Positions 33,542 through 40,549 of a stretch of DNA of 64,000 nucleotides are shown in pieces. The notes beneath the pieces are model-generated. The model saw only the letters and a program-made list of their open reading frames with translations. It had not been told where the DNA came from and did no database searches. The number at the start of each line of letters is the position of its first letter. Position 1 is the stretch's first letter. Made by a program: the position numbers and the translations under genes. Origin of the DNA: Acidobacteriota bacterium (GTDB lineage: Bacteria > Acidobacteriota > Thermoanaerobaculia > Gp7-AA8); NCBI GenBank assembly GCA_021781455.1, contig JAJXWV010000035.1:39706-103705 (forward strand). Direction: 5' to 3'.

Positions 33542-34897
33542 ATGACCCTCTCCACGATTACCGATCGGCGCCTCCACGTGCAGCCGAGCGACGTTCACAG
33601 CGTGCTGGCCAGACACATGCTGGCCGACGGCTACGACATCGTCATGGACCTGCGCAAGTCGAAGGGCTCGTGGGTCTTCGACTCGCGTCGCGGCCGCGCC
33701 ATCCTCGACTTCTTCACGAACTTCGCCTCCTGCCCGATCGGCTACAACCATCCCCGGCTGGACACGCCCGAGTTCCGGGAGCGCATCGCCGACGCGGCCG
33801 TCAACAAGCCGGCCAACTCCGACATCTACACGACCTTCATGGCCGAGTTCGTCGAGACCTTCTCCCGCCTGGCCATCCCCCCCTCTCACAACAAGCATCT
33901 CTTCTTCGTCGAGGGCGGCGCCCTCGCCGTGGAGAACACGCTCAAGACGGCCATCGACTGGAAGGTCCGCAAGAACCTCAAGAAGGGTCATCGCCAGGAG
34001 AAGGGCACGCAGATCATGCACCTTCGCGAAGCCTTCCACGGCCGGAGCGGCTACACGCTCTCACTGACCAACACCGCCGACCCGCGGAAGACGGCGTATT
34101 TCCCGAAGTTCGACTGGCCGCGCATCGACAATCCGAAGATCCACTTTCCGGCCACGCCGGAATCGCTGGCGGATGCCGAGAAACGGGAAAAAGCGGCCAT
34201 CGAGCAGGCAAAGAAGTTCCTCCAGGAGCGCAAGGACGACATCGCAGCGCTGATCATGGAGCCGATCCAGGGCGAGGGGGGCGACAACCACTTCCGTCCC
34301 GACTTCTTCCGGGCCATCCGGCAGCTCTGCGACGAAAACGAGATGCTGCTGATTTTCGACGAGGTGCAGACCGGCGTCGGCCTGACCGGCAAGATGTGGG
34401 CCTTCCAGCACTACGGCATCGAGCCGGACCTCTTCGCATTCGGCAAGAAGACGCAGGTGTGCGGCTTCGCTTCGAACGACCGGATCTTCGACATCGACGA
34501 CAACGTCTTCATCATCAAATCGCGAATCAACTCGACCTGGGGCGGCAACCTCACCGACATGGTGCGCTCGCAGCGCTACTTCGAGATCATCGAGGAGGAG
34601 AACCTCATCGACAACGCAGCGAAGGTCGGCACCTACTTCGTCGGCGCACTGCAGCGGTTCGGCGAGGAGTTCCCCAAGCTTGTTTCCAACGTTCGCGGCC
34701 GTGGGCTCATGGCAGCGTTCGATCTGCCGAGCACGGAGATCCGCAACGCGGCTCTGAAGGCCTTCATGGAGCACGACGTGATGGTGCTGGCCTCGGGTCA
34801 CCAGTCGGCGCGCTTCCGTCCTCCTCTGAACCTCTCCCTGGACGAGGCAGCCGAGGGAATCCGCAGGATGGAGAAAACGCTCAAAGAGCTGGCGTAG
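33542..34897 (+). CDS. lat: L-lysine 6-transaminase
   Basis: Transfers the epsilon-amino group of lysine to 2-oxoglutarate, giving aminoadipate semialdehyde. The 451-residue class III PLP aminotransferase has the LAT-specific block GKKTQVCGFASN, which includes the PLP-binding Lys, plus FVEGGALAVENTLK, EPIQGEGGDNHF and FDEVQTGVG. The N-terminus (DVHSVLARHMLADGYDIV) also matches the LAT group rather than ornithine or GABA enzymes. AGGAG lies at good distance before the ATG. The next enzyme of the route, a semialdehyde dehydrogenase, is not adjacent. Confidence 0.92.
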   Translation: MTLSTITDRRLHVQPSDVHSVLARHMLADGYDIVMDLRKSKGSWVFDSRRGRAILDFFTNFASCPIGYNHPRLDTPEFRERIADAAVNKPANSDIYTTFMAEFVETFSRLAIPPSHNKHLFFVEGGALAVENTLKTAIDWKVRKNLKKGHRQEKGTQIMHLREAFHGRSGYTLSLTNTADPRKTAYFPKFDWPRIDNPKIHFPATPESLADAEKREKAAIEQAKKFLQERKDDIAALIMEPIQGEGGDNHFRPDFFRAIRQLCDENEMLLIFDEVQTGVGLTGKMWAFQHYGIEPDLFAFGKKTQVCGFASNDRIFDIDDNVFIIKSRINSTWGGNLTDMVRSQRYFEIIEEENLIDNAAKVGTYFVGALQRFGEEFPKLVSNVRGRGLMAAFDLPSTEIRNAALKAFMEHDVMVLASGHQSARFRPPLNLSLDEAAEGIRRMEKTLKELA

Positions 34898-34954
34898 CGG
34901 GTAGCGAGGTTGCGGGTTGCCCTGCCCTCCGCGCTCTGCCCTCCGCGCTCCCGA

Positions 34955-36373
34955 TTACGCGTCGAAGTACTTGCCCACCTCGTACGGGTGCGGGCGGTTG
35001 CGCACTTCGGCATCGTTGGCGCGGAGATGTCCAACGTAGTCGAGCAGCTGGTCGCGGTCGAAGACGTCGCCGGCCAGCAGAAACTCGTGATCGCGCTCGA
35101 GTGCGTCGCAGGCCTCGCCGAGGCTGGTGGGAAGGCTCTTGATCTTCCGGCGTTCTTCTGCGCTCCAGGTGAAGATGTTCACGTCGACCGGACCGAAGCC
35201 CGCGGCGCTCGGGTCGATCTTCTTGCGCACGCCGTCGATGCCGGCCATCAGCTGTGCTGCCAGTGCCAGGTAGACATTGCAGGTGGCGTCCGGCGGACGG
35301 AACTCGAATCGCGCCGTCTCCTCCTGGTCCGCGTATTTCGGGACGCGAATGGCTGCGGAGCGATTGCCGACCGAGAAGATCGTCGACACCGGCGCTTCGA
35401 AGCCCGGCACCAGACGACGGTATGAGTTCGTGCTCGGATTCGTGATGGCCAGCAGCGAAGGTCCATGCGTCAGCACGCCGCCGATGAAGTTCAGCGCGGT
35501 CTCGCTGAGACAGCCGTAGCCGTTGTCCGCAAAGAACACGTTTCGCCCCTGCCTGCGCAGCATCTGGTGGAAATGCATACCGCTGCCGGCCTCGCCGTAG
35601 AGCGGCTTGGGCATGAACGTGGCCGTGCGTCCGCGGCGGACGGCCACGTTCTTCACGACGTACTTGATGATCTGGGTGGCGTCGCCGGCGCGCAGGATTC
35701 CGAACAGCGGAGTCTCGATCTCGCACTGCCCGGGGCCGCCGACTTCGTGGTGGTGGTACTTGACCTCGATGCCGAGGTTCTCGAGCTCGACGCACATCTC
35801 CGTGCGAAGGTTGTGGAGCGCGTCCCTGGGCGGGATCGCGTGATATCCGCCGTGCAGCGGATTGAGGTGACCGTGTCCTGCGATGGAGCTGTTCCACTCC
35901 GCCTCGGAGCTGTTCACGCGGTACGAAGCCACGTGCACGCCGTTTTCGATCGCCACATGGTCGAAAACGTAAAACTCGTACTCCGGGCCCCAGACGCTTT
36001 CGTCCGCGATTCCGGTCGACCGCAGGAACTCCTCCGCGCGCCGGACGATGTTGCGCGGGTCATAGGCAAACGGCGAGCGCGTGTCCGCTTCGTACGCCGA
36101 GCAGATGAAGCTCAGCGTCGGCTCATTGCAGAAGGGATCCTTGAAGGCCGTGCTCAGGTCCGGCAGCAGGACCATGTCGCCCGACTTGACCGACTTGAGG
36201 CCGACACTCGACCCGTCGAAACCGACGCCGTCGCGCATGAGCATCTCGGTGAACTGCGAAGCCGGGACCGTGACGTGATGCCATCGCCCCCAGAGATCAC
36301 TGAACTTCAGGTCGATCATCCTGAAGCCGTGTTTTTCGACGTAGGCGCGCGCTTCTGCGAAATCCGTGAACAA
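34955..36373 (-). CDS. glnA: Type I glutamine synthetase, apparently lacking the adenylylation Tyr
   Basis: A 472-residue GSI. Conserved parts are DGSSVG, GPEYEFYVFD, HHHEVGGPGQCEIE, ATFMPKPLYGEAGSGMH, and NRSAAIRVPKY. The region that in GSI-beta enzymes reads NLYDLPPEE is NIFTWSAEE here (399-407), with Phe401 in place of the adenylylated Tyr. The enzyme is therefore probably not controlled by GlnE. The start appears to be TTG at 36373 preceded by GGGAGA, as no ATG precedes the N-terminal beta-grasp domain. It converges on the lysine transaminase gene, so ammonia and amino-group handling are neighbours. Confidence 0.92.
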   Translation of the reverse strand: MFTDFAEARAYVEKHGFRMIDLKFSDLWGRWHHVTVPASQFTEMLMRDGVGFDGSSVGLKSVKSGDMVLLPDLSTAFKDPFCNEPTLSFICSAYEADTRSPFAYDPRNIVRRAEEFLRSTGIADESVWGPEYEFYVFDHVAIENGVHVASYRVNSSEAEWNSSIAGHGHLNPLHGGYHAIPPRDALHNLRTEMCVELENLGIEVKYHHHEVGGPGQCEIETPLFGILRAGDATQIIKYVVKNVAVRRGRTATFMPKPLYGEAGSGMHFHQMLRRQGRNVFFADNGYGCLSETALNFIGGVLTHGPSLLAITNPSTNSYRRLVPGFEAPVSTIFSVGNRSAAIRVPKYADQEETARFEFRPPDATCNVYLALAAQLMAGIDGVRKKIDPSAAGFGPVDVNIFTWSAEERRKIKSLPTSLGEACDALERDHEFLLAGDVFDRDQLLDYVGHLRANDAEVRNRPHPYEVGKYFDA

Positions 36374-36471
36374 GGCAGGTTCTCCCGGCGACGGAGCCTA
36401 CGGGCGCGCAACCGCTGCAGCCGGTGACTGGACGCACAGACCGAACCCGTGTCATTCCGACTTTCGATTCC

Positions 36472-36668
36472 CGTCACTCTGAGCCGACGGAGCCGCCCCC
36501 CGGGCGGCGGAGCGCGGCGAAGAGTCTCTTACCGGGACGATTGGTCGGCCGGAGCGGATCGCCCGTGACGGCAGGCTCACCGCGATCGTGCAATCTGGAG
36601 ACTCTGCGCCGCGCTGCGCCGCTCACCCAACCACCCGACCCCGCGGCTTCGCCGGCTCAGAGTGACGG
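36472..36668. repeat. Long inverted repeat of the CACTCTGAGCC...GAAGAGTCTC family
   Basis: The left arm (36472-36535) runs from CGTCACTCTGAGCC to GCGGCGAAGAGTCTC. The right arm (about 36597-36668) is its approximate reverse complement, with GAGACTCTGCGCC and GGCTCAGAGTGACGG. The loop is about 60 bases. A related half-element is at 46674-46748. The right arm contains the stop codon and last codons of the desaturase gene. Confidence 0.8.
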
Positions 36669-37646
36669 GGGCGCCGGGACCGGCGCCGATGCCGGCCCGC
36701 TTTCCCAGTTCGAGTGCGGCTTCCGATTCAGCGCGAGCCAGTTCCAGACGAGCTCTCCGTAGCCACGTGCAGCCATACCGCGCTTCTCGTAAAACGGAGC
36801 GAGCAGCTTCTGGAGGCGCGGCAGGTTGTAGAACGGTACCCCGGGGAAGTAGTGATGCTCGAGGTGATAGTTCGAGAAGAGGTAGGCCACGTCCCAGAAC
36901 CAAGAGCCCTTCATGAGCGTGGACCACTTCGCCGGATCGCCGGGATCGATGTCGTAGTGCTGGCCGAGCCGGTTCAGGGCGAAGGCGATCGGGAAGACGA
37001 AGAACACCGGCACGACGTAGAGCTTGAATGCGATGAACCAGCCGCCGACGAGCGCGATCACGAAGAGCACGCCGAGCTGGAAAAGAATCGTGGCGGACCG
37101 TTCGACTGCGATGCGCCGGCGGAGGGCCGGCTCGTATGACGCCGCCTCCTTCGCCGCAGCGCGAAAATAGATGGGGAAGAGCGCGGGCGTGAAATAGAGC
37201 GCCTTCAGCCAGCGCGCGTTCTGCTTCGGCGAGAGATAGTGCCGCTTCGGATCTTCCAGGTCGGAGCCGAGGGCGGCGTGGTGGTCGAGATGCCAGCGGG
37301 TGAACTGCGAGGCCGAGATGCCGCTCGGAACCGCGTACATCAGGCCGAGAACACGGTAGAGCGCTTCGCTGGACTGCTGCACCACGGCGCGGTGGACGAC
37401 TTCATGCAGCAACACCGTGAAATCGAAGATGGCGAAGCCGGCCACGACGGCGAATGGAAGCCACAGATACCAGCGATCGAACCGGACGATCGCGACCGCC
37501 GCGACCGCCAGCGCTGCCACGTTTCCGGTCGCCAACAGGGCGTGCAGCAGCGGCCGCTTCTCATGAAGGCGGCGCAGCTCGTCGATCGGCACGGCCGCTG
37601 CCAGCTCCTGCTTGAGCTGCTGCGCGTGTTCGGCGTAGTAAGCCAT
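36657..37646 (-). CDS. Membrane fatty-acid desaturase
   Basis: A 329-residue membrane-bound di-iron desaturase. The three histidine boxes are HEVVH (about 81-85), HLDHH (about 118-122) and HLEHH (about 264-268), with hydrophobic segments around 40-80 and 180-225. It introduces a double bond in acyl chains of lipids or carotenoid-like substrates. The last residues, up to the TGA at 36657-36659, are encoded by a dispersed palindromic repeat, so the proline-rich tail (PAPVPAPPSL) is probably not functional. No electron-donor gene is adjacent. Confidence 0.88.
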   Translation of the reverse strand: MAYYAEHAQQLKQELAAAVPIDELRRLHEKRPLLHALLATGNVAALAVAAVAIVRFDRWYLWLPFAVVAGFAIFDFTVLLHEVVHRAVVQQSSEALYRVLGLMYAVPSGISASQFTRWHLDHHAALGSDLEDPKRHYLSPKQNARWLKALYFTPALFPIYFRAAAKEAASYEPALRRRIAVERSATILFQLGVLFVIALVGGWFIAFKLYVVPVFFVFPIAFALNRLGQHYDIDPGDPAKWSTLMKGSWFWDVAYLFSNYHLEHHYFPGVPFYNLPRLQKLLAPFYEKRGMAARGYGELVWNWLALNRKPHSNWESGPASAPVPAPPSL

Positions 37647-37700
37647 GGCGTGTTCAGTCGAACAGGGCGATTATGGGGAAAATTCATCCACCGCCCGCCC

Positions 37701-37806
37701 GGCTCGTGGCTCCCGGCTCTTAGCTCTTGGGTTTCGGGGCTGGAGGGCCGCCAGGCAGCACCCGAGAGCCAAGAGCCAACGAGCCAAGAGCTGAGAGCCA
37801 GGAGCC
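37701..37806. repeat. Paired heptamer element, GGCTCTT class
   Basis: The left arm (37701-37728) has four units (GGCTCGT, GGCTCCC, GGCTCTT, AGCTCTT). The right arm (37764-37806) has six, mainly AAGAGCC, with one unit expanded to eight bases. The last right unit supplies AGGAG at Shine-Dalgarno distance from the DUF488 ATG. It lies between divergent genes. Confidence 0.9.
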
Positions 37807-37809
37807 AAG

Positions 37810-38337
37810 ATGCGCATCTACACGATCGGCCATTCCACGCGTGATCTCGAGGAGCTCGTCGAGCTGCTGGGGCAGAACGGGGTCGAGCGGCTGGCCGACA
37901 TCCGGCGTTATCCCGGCTCCCGCCGCTATCCGCACTTCTCGCGAGAGTCGCTTGCGGAGGAGCTGCCGCGGCGCGGCATCGACTACGTCCACATGCCAGA
38001 GCTCGGCGGCCGCCGGAAGCCGCGGCGCGACTCGCCGAACAGCGCCTGGCGGAACGAGCAATTCCGGGCCTATGCGGATTACATGTCCACCGACGAGTTT
38101 CGCGGCGCCGTCGACGCGCTCGTGGCGTCGCCGAAGACAACGGCCATCATGTGTGCCGAGGCCGTGCCGTGGCGGTGTCATCGAAACCTGGTGAGCGATG
38201 AACTGATGCGGCGTGGCATCGAGGTCGTGCACATCCTCGGTCCGGCTTCGACGCGGAAGCACGAGATGAACCCGAACGCCAGAGTCGAGGAGGGGCATCT
38301 GGTGTATCCGGCGGAGCAGGGGGAGTTGATGAATTGA
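37810..38337 (+). CDS. DUF488 family protein
   Basis: A 175-residue DUF488 protein. It has the family opening IYTIGHSTRDLEE, the DIRRYPGSRRYPHF block, and the cysteine-centred CAEAVPWRCHRNLVSDEL. Biochemical role is not established; conserved Cys, His and Arg residues suggest an enzyme. AGGAG before the ATG comes from the preceding repeat. The stop TGA (38335-38337) falls within the first ATTGAAA unit of the following repeat, so the C-terminal Met-Asn is set by that array. Confidence 0.85.
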   Translation: MRIYTIGHSTRDLEELVELLGQNGVERLADIRRYPGSRRYPHFSRESLAEELPRRGIDYVHMPELGGRRKPRRDSPNSAWRNEQFRAYADYMSTDEFRGAVDALVASPKTTAIMCAEAVPWRCHRNLVSDELMRRGIEVVHILGPASTRKHEMNPNARVEEGHLVYPAEQGELMN

Positions 38338-38398
38338 AAATTGAAAATTGAAAAACGCACAATCTTCAATTTTCAATTTCCAATTTTCAATTTCCAAT
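38333..38398. repeat. Paired heptamer element, ATTGAAA class
   Basis: The left arm (38333-38353) has three perfect ATTGAAA units and overlaps the DUF488 stop. The right arm (38364-38398) has five TTTCAAT/TTCCAAT units. The loop is about 10 bases. It is an abrupt AT-rich island between two GC-rich genes. Confidence 0.92.
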
Positions 38399-38420
38399 TC
38401 CATTACACTCCCGCGCGGCC

Positions 38421-39392
38421 ATGCTCGTCCTGTACGACCCCCTCAAACAAACCGATCTCCCGCGCGGCTGCGTAGCCACGATCGGCAATTTCGACGGGAT
38501 GCACGTCGGCCATCAGGCCATCATCCGCGGCGTCATCGAGCGCGCCCGCGAGCTGCAACGGCCTTCGGCAGTGATCACCTTCCACCCCCATCCGCTCTTC
38601 GTCGTAGCGCCGGACCGCGTCCCCAAGCAGATCCTCACGCTGGCGCAAAAGGAGGAGCTCATCGCCGCAATGGGGATCGACGCGATGCTGATCGTGCCGT
38701 TCACGCACGAGTTCTCCCGCCTGAGCGCCGATCGCTTCATCAACGAGTTCCTCGTCTCCGCGCTGCAGGTCGTCGAGGTGCGGATCGGACGCGATTTCTG
38801 CTTCGGCGCCGGACGCGAAGGCGACCTGGCCAGGCTCCGGGCCGCGGGGGCGCGGCACGGGTTCGCGGTCGAAGGCATACAGGACGTCAAGATCCGCGGA
38901 ATCCGCGTCTCCAGCTCGCTCATCCGCGACGCCATCGCCAAAGGTGCACTGCGCGTCGCCTCCAGAGGCCTCGGGCGCACCTACTTCATCGACGGTCGCG
39001 TGGCCACGGGCCGGCGGCTCGGCCGGAAGATGGGTTTCCCCACCGTCAATGTCGACTCGGCCAACGAGCTGTACCCGGGACGCGGCGTCTACGTGACCTC
39101 GTCCCGCTTCGAGAGCTTCTCGCGCTCGTTCGAGAGCGTCACGAACATCGGCGTCCGCCCGACGCTCTGGGAGAACGACTCGCTCATCATCGAGAGCCAC
39201 ATCCTCGATTTCGATTCGAACGTGTACGGCGAAACCGTCCGCCTCTACTTCCATCAGCTGCTCCGCCGCGAACAGCAGTTCCGCTCCGCCCTGGAGCTGA
39301 CCAACCAGATTCGCGCCGATATCGACCGGTCGCGGCGGTACTTCCTGCGGCGCCAACTTCGCTTCAGCGACACGGGGACGATCGAGGAGTGA
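38421..39392 (+). CDS. ribF: Bifunctional riboflavin kinase / FAD synthetase
   Basis: A 323-residue RibF makes FMN and FAD from riboflavin and ATP. The N-terminal adenylyltransferase domain has ATIGNFDGMHVGHQAI and the second nucleotidyl-transfer site near VSSSLIRDAIAKG. The C-terminal kinase domain starts around residue 190 with GRRLGRKMGFPTVNV and includes the metal-site residues of the GFPT motif and YGETVRLYFHQLLR. Length and order are normal. The gene sits between two repeat elements and no FMN riboswitch-like leader is visible. Confidence 0.94.
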   Translation: MLVLYDPLKQTDLPRGCVATIGNFDGMHVGHQAIIRGVIERARELQRPSAVITFHPHPLFVVAPDRVPKQILTLAQKEELIAAMGIDAMLIVPFTHEFSRLSADRFINEFLVSALQVVEVRIGRDFCFGAGREGDLARLRAAGARHGFAVEGIQDVKIRGIRVSSSLIRDAIAKGALRVASRGLGRTYFIDGRVATGRRLGRKMGFPTVNVDSANELYPGRGVYVTSSRFESFSRSFESVTNIGVRPTLWENDSLIIESHILDFDSNVYGETVRLYFHQLLRREQQFRSALELTNQIRADIDRSRRYFLRRQLRFSDTGTIEE

Positions 39393-39404
39393 CGAGAGTA
39401 ACCG

Positions 39405-39503
39405 GGTCACGAGGTTGCGAGGTTGCGAGGTTGCGAGGTTGCGAGGTTGTTGAGCCGACGCAGAACACCTCGTGACCTCGAAACCTCGTGACCCGGTGAC
39501 CAC
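39405..39503. repeat. Paired octamer element, GAGGTTGC class
   Basis: The left arm (39405-39452) has six octamers: GGTCACGA, four GGTTGCGA, then GGTTGTTG. The right arm (39464-39503) has five. The outermost GGTCAC of the left arm faces GTGACC in the right arm, and the innermost GGTTGTT faces AACACC, so arm ends match best. Confidence 0.9.
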
Positions 39504-39536
39504 TCAACGATCTCGCTATACTTCCCCCGCTTCAGC

Positions 39537-40439
39537 ATGTCCGATCCGGTCCTGACATTTGTCCTCATCGTTCTGTTCTTCGCCGCGATCGCCGCGGCGC
39601 GCTTTTTCAAGAGCGTGGATACCGGCTTCGCTCACGCCGCACAGACGCCGGTCGTGGCCGGCGTGATCGCAGGCGTCGTCCTGCTGCTCGTCCAAGGGTC
39701 GGCCCTCCTGCAGGCAGCCCTGGCAGGCGTTCTCATGACTCTGGCCGCCGTCTGGGTGCGGCACACCGGTGACGAAAGCGAGGCCGCCGACGGCATGATC
39801 CTGGGCGCCGTGACCGGAGCGGCGGCCGCCATTCCCCTCGCTTTTTCGGGCTCGCACGAACTGCGAGGCTTCTCGCAGAGCGTTCTCAGCGGGACCATCG
39901 CCGGATACGGGATCACCTTTGCCGCGTTCCATGTCGGCGACCGCTCCCGCCGGCTCATCATCGACAGCATCACCGGAATCTTCGCGATCATCGCCGCCTG
40001 GGCCGCCGTGATCCTCGCCGGCACCGGCGTGTCCGACCGCGAGACGGCTCTGGCCGTGGCCGTCGCCATTCCCCTGCTGGTGGTGGTGATCGTCTTCAAG
40101 CAATGGCCTGACGTCCGCGCCGAGCTCGCGCACGAGGCCGCTCTCGGCTTCATGGCCGATGCCGACGTCGACGCCACTGCACATCCTCTGAAGCGCCTCG
40201 GGCGCGGCGGCTGGATCGACGGGCAGGCCCATCGCGAGTTCATACGGCTGGCCAGCAAGATCGCTCTGCGGAAACGACAGCAGCGGAACCGTGCCGACGA
40301 GATGGCACGCCTCTACCAGATCGAGATCATCAAGCTGCGGATGCAGCTGCAACAGATGACGAACATCGACTGCGAAGCGCGCGCCTATCACGACGAAGCG
40401 CAGAGCGATGACATCCCGTCGGATAAAATGCGCGCCTGA
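39537..40439 (+). CDS. Polytopic membrane protein, unknown function
   Basis: A 300-residue protein. Six or seven hydrophobic segments cover residues 5-185, then a soluble, charged C-terminal third with coiled-coil character (about 240-285, MARLYQIEIIKLRMQLQQM). It begins MSDPVLTFVLIVLFF. Many small residues and repeated AVAGV-like segments suggest a compact membrane domain, but I recognise no family. It ends just before a GGCTCTT-class repeat, ahead of lptD. Confidence 0.65.
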   Translation: MSDPVLTFVLIVLFFAAIAAARFFKSVDTGFAHAAQTPVVAGVIAGVVLLLVQGSALLQAALAGVLMTLAAVWVRHTGDESEAADGMILGAVTGAAAAIPLAFSGSHELRGFSQSVLSGTIAGYGITFAAFHVGDRSRRLIIDSITGIFAIIAAWAAVILAGTGVSDRETALAVAVAIPLLVVVIVFKQWPDVRAELAHEAALGFMADADVDATAHPLKRLGRGGWIDGQAHREFIRLASKIALRKRQQRNRADEMARLYQIEIIKLRMQLQQMTNIDCEARAYHDEAQSDDIPSDKMRA

Positions 40440-40447
40440 GGGCGTTC

Positions 40448-40540
40448 GGCTCTCAGCTGTTGGCTGTTGGCTCCTGGCTGTTGGCTCTTGGCTCTTGGAG
40501 TCACGAGGTCAAAGCCCCCAAGAGCCCAGAGCCAAGAGCC
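40448..40540. repeat. Paired heptamer element, GGCTCTT class
   Basis: The left arm (40448-40496) has seven units (GGCTCTC, AGCTGTT, GGCTGTT, GGCTCCT, GGCTGTT and two GGCTCTT). The right arm (40520-40540) has three (AAGAGCC, CAGAGCC, AAGAGCC). It ends 9 bases before the lptD start. Confidence 0.9.
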
Positions 40541-40549
40541 CAAAGACAG

